Of a DNA stretch of 64,000 nt, positions 11,781 through 22,314 are shown piece by piece. The DNA is from Closterium sp. NIES-65 (lineage: Eukaryota > Streptophyta > Zygnematophyceae > Desmidiales > Closteriaceae), in contig CANXME010002062.1 in the NCBI GenBank assembly GCA_948144175.1, forward strand, positions 372,001 to 436,000, in the 5' to 3' direction. How positions within the stretch are numbered: the stretch's first letter is position 1; the number at the start of each line of letters is the position of its first letter. The position numbers and the translations under genes are program-made. A model generated the notes under the pieces. It saw only the letters and a program-made list of their open reading frames with translations, was not told the origin of the DNA and searched no databases.

Positions 11781-14225
11781 GTGCGGCCGCGACCGTACTT
11801 TGTTCCCCTTATTCGCCAGGTTCTTGGTCTCCAGCCTTCTACTGACCTTACTCCACCACTACTGTGTCCACCACCTAACCAGTCACAGCCACGGTTACAG
11901 CCCGCCTCCCCACTGCCTGCTCCTTCTCCTTACACTGAGCAGACAGACTCCCTTACAGAGCGTCGTGTGCCTGCGTCTCGTCCTGCCTCGCCTGTTCGTG
12001 CTGCTCGCACTATTCGTCGTGTCCCGCGTCCGCGTCCTCCCCCTGTGCCCAGCACTCACACTCCTAGTGTCACACGTCTTCTAGCCACTGTTCTCACCGA
12101 CCATTCGTTTGAGTCCACTGCTGCATCTGCCCTAGTTGCTGAGCTTGTCGACTTTGCTGCTGCGTGTCGTCTAGACTACGCCACTAGTCTTGTTGCTGAG
12201 TCTCAGTTTGTCTGTCCTCTATCCGTAGGGGGTGAGTGTGCTCTTGGCACGGACGTCCTTGAGAACAGGCAAGAGGACTTTGAGTGACTTGCAGCTGCTG
12301 TACCTCATCTCGTGTCCATGCTGATTGCACCTGAGGGAGACCCGGATGCCCCAGACATCCCGACCCCGCGCTCCTTTGAGGAGGCGATTACGGGTCCCTA
12401 CTCCTCTCAATGGCTGATAGCCATGGACGCAGAGATGGCATTCTGGAAGTCCACAGGCACTTACGTCAACGAAGGTTCCCCCTCCTAGGGAGAACATAGT
12501 CGATGGCATGTGGTTTTTCAGGGTGAAGCGGCCGCCAAGTTCTCCGCCTGCGTTCAAGGCTCCTTTCGTTGCTAGAGGCTTTAGTTTGCGACAAGGAGTT
12601 GACTTCTTCCAGACCTTCTCCCCTACCCTGAAGATGACCACTCTTTGGGTGCTGCTGCACGTCGAAGCTCAGCATGCCTACGAGCTTCACTCTCTTGATT
12701 TCAACACATCTTTCTTACAGGGCACTCTGCACGAGGAGATCTGGCTGCGCCGCCCACCTAGCTTCACTGGGTCGTTTTTTGCAAGTACCCTAGTGGAGCC
12801 TTCGGCGGCCAGTCTACCGTCTCCGCCAGGCGCCTCTTGAGTGGAGCGATACACTAAGAACGACAGTTGCGGCTCTTGGGTTTGCTCCTTCGACTGCTGA
12901 CCCGTCTCCTTCAACTGCTGATTCGTCGCTGTTCCCGCGCACCGACACTTCGCTGCCGTCGTTCTACATCCTCGTGTACGTCGACGAACTGATCTTTGCC
13001 ACTGCTGTTACTGATTCACTGACTCTAGTAAAGTCAGAGCTGCAGAAGGGACATACATGCATAGACCTGGGTGAGCTGCGCAGCTATCTTGGCTTGGAGA
13101 TCACCCGGGACAGAGCACGCCGCACCATCACCCTAACTCAGTCACACATGGTGCAGCAGGTCCTTCGGCGCTTCGGCTTCCGGTACTCCTCGCCCCAGTC
13201 CACTCCTCTGCCTACTGGTCACTCGCTCTCAGCTCCACCTTCGGATGAGTCCATAGAGCCGAATGGCTCGTATCCAGAGCTTGTGGGCTGCGTCATGTAC
13301 CTGATGACCTGCACTCGACCTAACCTTGCTTAGCCTCTCAGCATCCTGGCAAGCTAACGTTGCGCCCGGGAGACACAGTTGAGAGCACTAGGAGGCCGCT
13401 AAGAGGGTGTTACGCTACTTGTGCAGTACGTCGGGCATGGGGCTCGTGCTTGGAGGAAGGAACAAGTTGTTCTCACTGGCCACGCCAACGCGTCTTGGGT
13501 TGACGACTTGGCTACACAGTGGTCGTCACAAGGCTACACTTTCAGCCTTGGCTCCGGTTCTGTTTCTTGGCGGTCTACCCGCTTGTCTTCTATTCTTAGT
13601 TCCAGTTGTGAGGCTGAGATCTACGTAGGGGCCATGGCTGCACAGGAGTTACGCTGGCTCACCTACCTGGTGACCGACTTGGGAGAGCGGCCTAGTTCTC
13701 CTCCTAGTTCTGTACGTAGACAACTAGGCCATGATTGCCTTGTGTCACAAGCACAGACTGGAGCACAGGACAAAGCACATAGCTCTGCGTGACTTCCTTG
13801 CTTAAGAGTTGCAGCAGCGTGGTCAGCTTTGTCTTGCTTACATGGCCTCTCAGGCCAACACTGCTGATACACCTAATGGGATGGGCACCCTGAGACTTCG
13901 GGACTGTTAGAATACACCCGGGAGATTTTCCGTCTGAGAAAATCCACACTTAGTGCTCCGAGACAGGGAGCTCATCGGCATAACAGAGTTGCAGCTGCGG
14001 TAACCTCGCAAAGGGTACGCAAAACTCTACCCTCTTAAATCTTTCGGACTACCCTTGTATTCAATCCTGATCACGGAGAAGTACCCCTGCGTAGTTAAGA
14101 TAGCAGCGATTAAAATACCGCGGACTAGGTGTATCTTCACCAAGGCACTTCAGTCTTGTGATCATCAGCGGTTCTGTATCGTTTTAGGCCTTGTGCCTAT
14201 TTGGCCTCACTTGCTCACTTCTTTA
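11781..14225 (+). pseudogene. copia B RT-RNase H (degenerate)
   Basis: Begins RPRPYFVPLIRQVLG, then SALVAELVDFAAACRLDY and RT motifs. The active site reads YVDE: the second Asp is Glu (codon 12986-12988). Stops or frameshifts occur at about 12285, 12486, 12838 and 13331. The RNase H part (EAEIYVGAMAAQELRW) is broken by frameshifts and by the TA-flanked insertion at 13870-14131. The C-terminal IFTKALQ box resumes after it, and even the usual stop codon is changed. Confidence 0.87.
13870..14131. mobile_element. 262-bp TA-flanked DNA element (MITE candidate)
   Basis: Interrupts the RNase H codons GCTGATATCTTCACC of copia B. The insert begins CACCTAAT and ends with the complement ACTAGGTG (short terminal inverted repeats, one mismatch in eight). 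The host dinucleotide TA is present on both sides (13868-13869 and 14132-14133). Other copies of this copia family are contiguous here. It holds no ORF of note and has an internal hairpin GATTTTC/GAAAATC near 13930. A TA duplication fits Tc1/mariner-type non-autonomous elements; the family cannot be named from one copy. Confidence 0.7.
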
Positions 14226-14465
14226 CTTTGCTTAAACTGTGATCTATATACTTATACCTGCATGCTTAACCTGCATGCTTACACTTGCTAGGTTTTGATC
14301 ACTGTATTGCTTGTTCTCAATATATAACTCTGCATGTGAACTGGCCTTGTGGCCATTTGCTTGTGCTCAGAGTGTGCGGTGACTTCATGATCCACCCCGA
14401 GCTTGCTTTGCTTTGCTTGACTGGTCTTGTGACCCCTTGTCTCCCCCACTTTGCCTATGGGGGTG

Positions 14466-14596
14466 TGTCAAACTTATATGTTGCATGTTGTGTAGGCTGT
14501 AGTGGGGTAGCCTATATGGGGTACAACCCAATTAGGGTTAGTACTTGTACCCATCCTGCTACTAGTTCATCCGTTCCTGCTCATGAGATTCTGACA
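14466..14596 (+). repeat. 3' LTR of copia B
   Basis: 131 bp, TGTCAAACTTATATG to GAGATTCTGACA, preceded by the polypurine tract CCTATGGGGG. A reversed partial copy of its end recurs at 36149-36212. Confidence 0.82.
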
Positions 14597-15427
14597 TCTA
14601 GCTCATCTTGGCATTCGCTCTTACGGTTGTCTGGCCTGCTGCACGCGAAGCAGCGCCGCGCCTACTGTATTTGTTGTGACAACGTATACAGTGGCGTGCT
14701 TGGTCATACTTCGAGTACGCTATAGTGGTAGGACCCTGCCCTCGGACGACGTAGTATGTTGATCTTCTTGGCGAGCTCCAAGATCTTGATATAATTCGAA
14801 ATCTCACAAAGTAGAAATCCCGCAATATTTCTGGCTTCAAGCCATCTGCGTAGCGATCCACTCGCTCTGCCTCATGCATGTAGCCGACCTGTTCGCACAG
14901 CGCGAGATTATCGGTCGTGTATTCTTGAACTAACCCAAGCTGTCGCCAATTGCGTAACTTCTAAAATGCTCAGATCAAGATTACAATTGGCTGGTAAAGC
15001 GACCGAAGCTCTGCGCACCACGCGTCCCACGTGCTATATTGGGCGACTTTGCAGAATTCTAATTTATACCCAGCCCTAAGGGCCTCTCCCCTTGCGATAG
15101 TGGCGCTTGGCGACGTTATGATAACTCGCCACCGGTCCATGGCGGCCCTGCACAGCAAGGATATGGTGTACCGGATCTTTGCTACAGCCGATGTGACGTA
15201 ATTCGCGTTAAAAAACGCGTTCATCGTAAACACCCACAATTGAATCGTCGGACCTACTCGCTGGCTAGGATCAAAACAGGGTGGGAGCTGCTGCTTGAGT
15301 GGCATCGGCTCACCAATGTCGTTGCTCATGACGGGTACTGCAATTCTGATTTGGCGACGGGCTTCGCGAGGTGTGGTTACTCCTAGTGCCTCTCTAGTTC
15401 GCTCCATGCTCGGCATAGTTTGGGCGG
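14597..15427 (-). pseudogene. K-family gypsy gag, C-terminal part (element G3)
   Basis: Minus-strand gag: MPSMERTREALGVTTPREAR, PCFDPSQRVGPTIQLWVFTMNAFF (capsid-like), MDRWRV and then YADGLKPEILRDF, ending at zinc-knuckle remnants (HCIRCHNKYS). Frameshifts split it around 14880-14970. The K1 copy at 36213-37300 is the same protein on the plus strand. The N-terminal half continues at 21904-22311 beyond the inserted copia C. Confidence 0.8.
15423..15427. other. target-site duplication of copia C (left)
   Basis: GGCGG directly precedes the LTR at 15428 and recurs directly after the other LTR at 21899-21903. Joining the flanks restores the K-family gag sequence also seen near 36470. Confidence 0.85.
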
Positions 15428-15548
15428 TGAGAAGATGTGAACGAGAATGAATGACTAAGAAATCGAAGTGATACAAATATGCAACCCTAGAAATGTGTAC
15501 CCCATATGGGCTACCCCACTATAGCCTACACAATATTATAATTTGACA
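15428..15548 (-). repeat. 3' LTR of copia C
   Basis: 121 bp; read on minus it runs TGTCAAATTATAAT to CATCTTCTCA. Preceded on minus by the polypurine tract CCTATGGGGG (15549-15560). At 121 bp it is unusually short for copia. Confidence 0.92.
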
Positions 15549-15751
15549 CACCCCCATAGGCAAAGTGGGGGAGAACAAGGGGTCACAAGACCAGTCAGGC
15601 AAAGCAGACAAAGCTCAGGGTGGATCACAACTGTCACCACATAGTCCGAGCACATGGTCAAGGCCACAAGGCCAGTTCACATGCAGGAGTACACATATAT
15701 ATATAAGGCTAAACAAACAAGGTATATATATATGTAAGAGTACAAGCAAGG

Positions 15752-17690
15752 TCAAGGGGTGAGCAAGTGAGGCAAGACAGGCACAAGACCCAGCTGAGTG
15801 CAGAAGCGCTGATGATCACAAGGCGCAAGTGCCTTGGTGAAAATATCAGCAGTGTTGGCCTCAGAGGCCACGTACGCAAGTCGCAACTGACCACGCTGCT
15901 GCAACTCACGAGCAAGAAAGTAGCGGAGAGCAATGTGCTTCGTTCTGTGCTCCAGGCGCTGCTCCCGACACAAGGCTAGCATGGCCTTGTTGTCTACGTA
16001 CAGCACCGGAGGAGAACCAGGCGGCTCTCCGAGGTCAGTCAGCAGGTAGGTAAGCCAGCGAAGCTCCTGTGCAGCCATGGCCCCGGCGTAGATCTCAGCC
16101 TCACAACTGGAGCCGAGAACAGAAGACGAGCGAGTAGCCCGCCACGAAACAGAGCCGGAACCAAGGCTGAAGGTGTAACCCTGTGACGACCGCTGCGTAG
16201 CCTGGTCGTCTGCCCAAGAAGCGTCCGCATGAGGTCGTGTGCAGGTCATCAGGTACATGAGGCAGCCAACAAGCTCTGGGTACGGGCCACTCGACTCTAC
16301 GGACTCATCCGAAGGCAGAGCTGAGAGCGAGTGGTGAGTAGACAGAGGAGTGGCCTGAGGCGAGGAGTACGTGAAGCCGAAGCGCTGAAGGACCTGCTGC
16401 ACCATGTGTGACTGAGTCAGGGTAATGGTGCGGCGTGCACTGTCCTGGGTGATCTGCAAGCCAAGGTAGCTGCGCAGTTCACCCAGGTCTGTGCACGTGT
16501 GTCTCTTCTGCAGCTCGGACTTCACGTGGGCGAGTCCAGCAGTGTCAGCTGTGGCAAAGACCAAGTCGTCGACGTACACGAGGATGTAGAACGGCGGCAG
16601 AGAGGTGTCGGTGCGTAGAAACAGCGACGGGTCAGCAGTAGAGGGAGCAAACCCAAGAGCCGCAAGTGTAGTCCTCAGTGTGTCGTGCCACTCAGCGCGG
16701 TGCCTGGCGAAGACCGTAGACTGGCCGTCGGAGGCTCCACTGGGTGCCAGGAGGGAAAGTCCCAGTGAAGCCAGGTGGACGGCGCAACCAGATCTCCTCG
16801 TGCAGGCTACCCTGCAGGAAAGCAGTGCTGAAGTCAAGGGAGTGAAGCTCGTAGTCACGCTGATCGGCTACGTGTAGCAGCACCCAAAGAGTGGTCATCT
16901 TCGGGGTGGGAGAGAAGGTCTGAAAGTAGTCAACTCCCTGCCGCTGACTGAAGCCACGAGCCACGTACCGCGCCTTGAAGACAGGTGGAGAGCCCGGCGC
17001 CCGCTTCACCCTGAAGATCCACATGCCACTGACGATATTCACCCCAGGAGGGGGAACCGCGTCAACGTAGGTGCCTGTGGACTTCCAGGAAGCCAGCTCT
17101 GCATCCATAGCTGCCTGCCACTGAGAGGAGTAGGGACCCTCTACGGCCTCTGCGTAAGAGCGCGGAGTCGGGATGTCTAGTGCATCCGGGTCTCCCTCAG
17201 GGGTAAGCAGTACGGACGCGAGATGAGGTGAAGCAGCAGCCAGACACTGGAACTCCTCCTGCCTGTCCTCAAGGACGTCCGTGCCAAGAGCACACTCACC
17301 CTCGACGAACGAAGGACAGATAGACGCAGACTCAGCAACAAGACTAGCAGCGTAGTCTAGACGACAGCGAGCAGCAAAGTCGACGAGCTCAGCAACAAGA
17401 GCAGACGCAGCAGTGGACTCAAAGGAGGGGTCAGTGACGACAGTAGCAAGGAGACGCATGACAGTAGGACTGGCAGTACGAAGAGAGTCCGACTGAGGGT
17501 CGGCAAGCACAGGAAGAGAGGACTCTGGAGGAGACGGCAAAGGGGCACGCAGAGGAGCAGTGGACGGACGCAAAGACATCCTGGTGCGTGCCAGGGACAG
17601 GAGGAGGACGCTGACGCGAATTGCGACCACTAGTGCGAGCAGCACGAACAGGCGACGCAAGACAAGACGCAGGCTCACGACGCTCAGCAA
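15752..17690 (-). pseudogene. copia C RT-RNase H
   Basis: RT is nearly intact: SQWQAAMDAELASW, GMWIFRVKRA, LDFSTAFLQG, LVYVDDLVFATA. RNase H shows EAEIYAGAMAAQELRW, YVDNKAMLALC and ADIFTKAL. A one-base insertion near 16694 (in the QAPR/EWHD region) splits the frame. About 165 bp is missing between CTRP and ADASWADD relative to copy E, removing the RT-RNase H connection but keeping frame. Ends at TGA 15752. Confidence 0.9.
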
Positions 17691-18114
17691 GACCTCCAGT
17701 AGGACCAGTGTACGGAGAAGAGGCAGTGGGGAGACCGGTGGTAACTGCGACTGCGGACTGGACAGGCGGTGGACACTCTAAGGGAGGAGGAAGACCAAGA
17801 ACCTGCTGAAGGAGCGGAACAAAGTACGGCCGAGGCCGCGCGGCGACTCCAGACACAGCAGGGACAGCACCAGTACCCCGAGTGGCAGCACCAGCGTCAA
17901 CAGCACCTCCAGCTCCAGTACCTCCAGCAGCACCAGTAGGACTAGCTCCTCCGAGACCAGCGGCACCAGCACCCTCAGCAGCCGAAGAAGCACCAGCTCC
18001 AGTATTACGCCTCCAGCGCCGGGCAAACCACTCGCGCAGCTCCTGTGGAGAGAGTGGCTCCCGCCGAGACGAAGCACCCGGAGAACCAGCAGGCCCAGCA
18101 CCGCCAGACGCCAC
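17431..18114 (-). pseudogene. copia C integrase-RT linker
   Basis: Contains SSRREPLSPQELREWFARRWRR, a Gly/Ala-rich stretch, then ARPRPYFVPLLQQVLGLPPP and ASPVRAARTSGR, the same order as copies A, B and E. A frameshift near 17570 (after VPGTHQ) moves reading into the RT frame. Confidence 0.82.
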
Positions 18115-18239
18115 ACGAGCAGGTCCAGCGGCCGCGGGCTCCGCACCCCCAGGCTCAGTAGCTCCAGACTCAGCACCCCCAGGCTCAGCAGCTCCAAACG
18201 CAGCACCCCCAGGCGAAGGACCCCCAGGCTCAGCAGAAG

Positions 18240-19440
18240 GCCAGAGGAGAACTCTCCGCCTCGGTCAGAGTGCAGACGCAGAACAGGAAAGTCCGAGCCG
18301 AAGCTCCTCCTGAGCTGGAGACGAGCTTCGCGGATCCAGTCGATCAACACCTCAGCGACATCACCCTTGCTGCGCAAGGGGAAGACTGTGGTGTAACGCG
18401 AGTAGTCGTCAACCACCAGCAGGAAGTAGAGCTCGTGACCCTGTCCACGTACGCGGGCCGGGCCCCACACGTCCATGTGAAGCGTCTGCAGCGGGGCCTC
18501 TGTCGGGGGAAACTGAGAGGAGTGAGGGGCAGCTCGGAGCCGCCCCTCGAGACAGGGGACACAGGAAGGACCAGGCCCCGGAGGAAGGGGAGGGAGGGAC
18601 CGGGGAAGACCAGAGACAAGGACACGGGAAGCCATGCCTCGGAGACGAGGCAGGGAGGGGTGACCAAGGACGGTGGTGCTAGAGGAGAGTCTCGTGAGAC
18701 AGGAGGCGACATGAGCAGGGGGCAGACTCAGGACCAGATCTGGACGCTGCAGGCAAACACCTGACCCGACGCAGCTACCTGACCAGACGCAGTGACTGGA
18801 GGAGACTCAGTGGTCAGTGTGTACAGGCTCGACCCCAGCCGACGTGTAAACGTGGCCAGGTGTCGGCCTGTCCGAGCGTCCGTGCTAGTGGGTCACCCGC
18901 TGACTCGCAGGAGTGAACTGGTGAACCCACGTATTCTGCAGGTCAGCACCACTCACCAAGTTTGTATTGAACGAGGGGAGGTAAAGACCAGACAAGGTGC
19001 CAGAGGGGGCAGCCGGACACGGGAGGACAGTGGAGAAGTGAGAGAGGACAGGACCCCCAGAGGGGTCTGCCAGGGAGACTGCAACTGGCCGACCAAGCGA
19101 CGTGAGGGTGGTGCGGTCTCGAAAGAAGGAGCGAGAAGCCCCTGAGTCAAGTGTGAAGGTGAGGGAGGCCAAAGCCGACGTGGTACCTGAGAGCGCAGAC
19201 TCACCAGCACCTGAGGGCGCGGACGCACTGGCACCTAGAGCAGCAGCCTCACCAGTACCTAGAGCAGCAGTACCAATGCCCGGGTCAGGCGGGAAACACC
19301 GGTAACAGTCACCCTCATCACTAATAGTCACAGCAGACATGGCAGCAAGGATAGCATCAAAGTCAAGATCAAAGATAGCTACGCCTGCCCTAGACAGCTC
19401 TCCCCAGTGTGGGATCTCACTAGCCTCCGGGAACTGCTGA
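18240..19440 (-). pseudogene. copia C protease and truncated integrase
   Basis: The protease has an intact LDSGASRSFFRD box near 19150. Upstream is a knuckle-like run (RSGDRAGEQCGG..HPTQRC). After a frame break near 18885 come RLRGMASRV, LQTLHMDVWGPARVRG, FLLVVDDYSRYTTVFPL and VLRLHSDRGGEFSSGLL. The sequence then jumps straight into linker repeats. The catalytic-Glu half of the integrase and the following FLGFPPDAPGW region of copy E are absent, an internal deletion of several hundred bp. Confidence 0.87.
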
Positions 19441-19664
19441 CGCCAAGCGTCCGTCAGGCGGCCAAAGCAGCGCTGGGTGGGGTGAGCACCCCCACACTGC
19501 TCACCCGCGCGGTCGCCGGAGCGGAGGACGTAGGTGCACGGGCCAAAACCCCCACCACGCTGACGCTGCGTGTACCACTCACGGAGCTGCTGAGGAGGGG
19601 GGATGTCCCGAGAACGCTGCTGCTGCTGCTGCTGCTGGCGCTGACCACTCCCGAAGCCGCTCCA

Positions 19665-19880
19665 TTAAGAAGTACCACCCCGACCAGCTCCACCTCCTCC
19701 ACCACCGCCGCCTCCACCTCCGCCGCCACCGCCGCCTCCGCTCCCACCGCTACCGCCACCGCCGCCTCCGCCTCCGACGCTGCCACCGCCACCTCCACCC
19801 CCGCCACCACTCCTACCGCCACCCCCACTCCCCCCGCCGCCCTCACCGCCACCTCCACCACCCCCTGCTAGCCCCACCCG
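19665..19880 (-). repeat. glycine-codon tract in copia C gag
   Basis: Low-complexity run of GGN codons on the minus strand (GGGGGSGGGG-like), opposite ACC/GCC-rich plus strand. Very prone to slippage, and the probable site of the frame loss between gag and protease. Confidence 0.7.
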
Positions 19881-20677
19881 CGCCCTTGCCCCCCTTGCCC
19901 TTGCTATAGCGGCGTCTCCCGCTAGGGGCAGACGCCGCACCGACCGACTCAAGACCAACGAGGTCGGCTGCAGCAGAAGAGGCGACAGAGGGCAACAGGG
20001 GGGAAGGGGAACACCCCTCAAAGATGGGGGTGCGAGGGTCACCACGAGAGGCTCCTACAGCGACTATGCTCTTCTCCGCTGCGAGGAGGGCCTTCTCTAG
20101 GAGGTCAACAGTGAGAGTGGTGGGACAGACTGAGAGGAAGTGGTCCCTCACTACGCGAAGGGAGTCAGGGAGGCGAGTGACTATATAATAGAGAGTGATG
20201 TACATGGGGGGGAGATTCTTGGCGCAGAAGTCAGCAGAAAGTGCGGCGCGGTAGCGAGTGTCACTAGTGCGGAGGTGCGTAACGAGGTCAGCGACTGTGG
20301 GAAAGGCAGCAAGGTCAGGAAAGAGGTACGGTAGCATGAGGCGGCTCAGTGCAGCAAGTGGCAGGGGAAGAGTAGCGCGCAACTACAGCGTCGTATAAGG
20401 TGTGAGCACTCTTGTACTGACCAAAGTGCGCGCGCTCAGAGGTAGGCAGGTGGCGACGCACAGCAAGACGTGCACAAGCATCGCACGTGGCCCACTGGGA
20501 GCGAACAGTGGGGTCAGCATCAGCAGCAGGGGCAGGAGAGGCGCCAGAGGTGAGGTCAAAGAGGGAGAGACCGTCTGCCCTATCGCACTGTAAGAAGAGC
20601 TGCAGGTCATCTACCCAAACCTCAAGGTCAATGGCTCGACCCTTAGCGTCAAAAGTGAGAACACTAGGGGAAGCCAT
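19843..20677 (-). pseudogene. copia C gag
   Basis: Starts MASPSVLTFDAKGRAIDLEVWVDD at 20677. Typical copia gag features follow: QSQWATCDACA-like region, HLPTSERAHFGQYKSAHTLYDAVVARY, DLVTHLRTSDTRYRAAL, LPPMYITLYYIVTRLPDSLR, LEKALLAAEKS. An extra T near 20355 causes a frameshift (two overlapping frames, 20677-20315 and 20382-19843). It ends in a Gly/Arg-rich tail; about 19665-19900 is a (GGN)n tract. Confidence 0.85.
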
Positions 20678-20819
20678 GACAGCAGTAGACTAGTGAGACC
20701 AACTGTAGGACAGGGGCAGTGCAGTGACAGAAGCGCTGGTCTCACCAGACAGGGCAAGTCGGGCAGCTCAGTAGTGCAGTAACACGGCAACACGGCTGCT
20801 TGGACGGCTCAGTAGCGAC

Positions 20820-21000
20820 TGCGACTCCGCGGCACCGGCGACTCGGCTGATCAGGCGGCTCGGGCGGCTCGGGCGGCTCGGGCGTCTCAGGCGGCTCGGG
20901 CGGCTCGGGCGACTCGGGCGGCTCGGGTGTCTCGGGCGGCTCGGGGCGGCTCGGGCGGCTCGGGCTGTTCTGGCAGCTTGGGCGGCGCGGGCGGTGTAGG
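20820..21000 (-). repeat. short GC-rich tandem repeat in copia C leader
   Basis: Repeats of GGCGGCTCGG (plus strand) with some variation. Lies between gag and the larger 21/22-bp array. Confidence 0.65.
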
Positions 21001-21012
21001 GCGACAGGGCCG

Positions 21013-21756
21013 CTAGTGAACGGTGGCGGGGCCGCTGAGTAGGGCGGCGGGGCTGCAGGAGTAGGGCGGCGGGGCCGTAGGAGTAGGGCGGCGGGGCCGC
21101 AGGAGTAGGGCGGCGGGGCCGCAGGAGTAGGGCGGCGGGGCCGCAGGAGTAGGGCGGCGGGGCCGCAGGAGTAGGGCGGCGGGGCCGCAGGAGTAGGGCG
21201 GCGGGGCCGCAGGAGTAGGGCGGCGGGTCCGCAGGAGTAGGGCGGCGGGGCCGCTGCAGAAGGGCGACGAGGCCGCTGAGCAGGGCGGCGGGGCCGCGAG
21301 GTAGGGCGATGGGGCCGCGAGGTAGGGCGGCAGGGCCGTGAGGTAGGGCGGCGGGGCCGAGAGGTAGGGCGGCGGGGCCGCGAGGTAGGGCGGCGGGGCC
21401 GCGAGGTAGGGCGGCGGGGCCGCGAGGTAGGGCGACGGGGCCGCGAGGTAGGGCGGCGGGGCCGCGAGGTAGGGCGGCGGGGCCGCGAGGTAGGGCGGCG
21501 GGGCTGCGAGGTAGGGCGGCGGGGCCGCGAGGTAGGGCGGCGGGGCCACGAGGTAGGGCGGCGGGGCCGCGACGACGGGCGGCGGGACCGAAGCGACGGG
21601 CGGCGGGGCCGAGGCGACGCGCGGCGGGGCCGCTAGGGGAAAGGGGCCGCTAGGGCGGCTCGACGAGGTGAGAACCCGAAGTGCGACTCGGGCGGAGCGC
21701 GCTTCGGGCAGGAAAAAAAAAAGGTCGATGTGGTGGGCCCTAGGCACAGTTCCCAC
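21013..21756 (-). repeat. 21/22-bp tandem arrays in copia C leader
   Basis: Two arrays. About 12-14 copies of a 21-bp unit (plus strand CCGCGAGGTAGGGCGGCGGGG) at about 21290-21570, which read AAPPPYL on minus. About 8 copies of a 22-bp variant (CCGCAGGAGTAGGGCGGCGGGG) at about 21045-21250, which cycle through all three frames. An open frame of 247 codons spans both, starting at 21756 upstream of gag. It may be a leader ORF or only a by-product of repeat composition. No known domain. Confidence 0.75.
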
Positions 21757-21759
21757 GGG

Positions 21760-21777
21760 GGAACCTGCTCGATACCA
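21760..21777 (-). other. primer-binding site of copia C
   Basis: Directly after the 5' LTR on minus: TGGTATCGAGCAGGTTCC. It matches the 3' end expected of an initiator-Met-like tRNA (ending GATACCA), the common copia primer. Confidence 0.75.
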
Positions 21778-21898
21778 TGAGAAGATGTGAACGAGAATGA
21801 ATGACTAAGGAATCGAAGTGATACAAATATGCAACCCTAGAAATGTGTACCCCATATGGGCTAACCCACTATAGCCTACACAATATTATAATTTGACA
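21778..21898 (-). repeat. 5' LTR of copia C
   Basis: 121 bp, two differences from 15428-15548 (A/G and C/A). Target duplication GGCGG follows at 21899-21903. Confidence 0.92.
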
Positions 21899-21903
21899 GG
21901 CGG

Positions 21904-22311
21904 CACTATCACGGATTGTGCATGAGCGCTATCCCACGTTGTCGTGTTACAATGGTATCCCTGATGAAATGGCAATAGATTCTTCATTGTGTGCGGGTGC
22001 ATTTGCTGGCGCTTCTACTGATGCATTTGCCATTGATTGGTGCTGTGCGGAGTCGCGTTCCACTGTGAGCATCGCATTGTCAAGAGTTCATTCCTCCAGC
22101 TGGCGTAGAAGTCGTCGAGGCGCTCTTACGTCAATGTTGGGAGCTGAATGCTACCGAGTTCCTCATGGCGGGGGTGTCGGGCTAGCTCAGCAGGAGTTTC
22201 TGTCGTGGCTGTATGTGCTTGTGAGAGAGCAGCGGTGCTTGGTTGCAGAGGGACGTCTACCCACCCTAAAGTATAAATAATTTGGGATGGGAAGGTGTGG
22301 GCGCAATCCAA
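21904..22311 (-). pseudogene. K-family gypsy gag, N-terminal part (element G3)
   Basis: Minus-strand reading begins near 22311 (DCAHTFPSQIIYTLGWVDVP), then ARHPRHEELGSIQLP and a region equivalent to LDELLRQLEE/NAMLTVERDSAQ in copy K1 (36230-36330). Several frame changes. It continues across the copia C insertion into 14597-15427. Confidence 0.65.
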
Positions 22312-22314
22312 AAA

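Larger units (their letters stand above)
8642..14596 (+). mobile_element. Ty1/copia element B, degenerate, with 3' LTR
   Basis: Order is the end of gag, a zinc-knuckle remnant, protease, integrase, repetitive linker, RT, RNase H, tail and short LTR. The gag N terminus and 5' LTR are missing; compare copia C. Its LTR end joins directly to K-family gag G3 at 14597, so B inserted into G3 and the far side was then lost. Many frameshifts make it one of the oldest copies here. Confidence 0.88.
15428..21898 (-). mobile_element. complete Ty1/copia element C, 6.47 kb, short LTRs
   Basis: Bounded by two 121-bp LTRs differing at 2 positions by eye, with a 5-bp duplication GGCGG. Order on the minus strand: LTR, initiator-Met-like primer site, long GC-rich leader with 21/22-bp repeats, gag, protease, integrase (internally deleted), linker, RT, RNase H, polypurine tract, LTR. 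The low LTR divergence indicates a recent insertion. It is the youngest layer over gypsy G3. Confidence 0.93.

Noticed and set aside
10921-12084. 387-codon Leu/Val/Glu-rich plus-strand frame
   Set aside because: A shifted reading of the Gly/Ala linker repeat of copia B. The true frame has the REPLSPQQLREW motif.
14700-15000. tRNA or other small RNA gene search in the element debris
   Set aside because: No cloverleaf with A and B boxes could be read by eye. tRNA-like stretches are primer-binding sites only.
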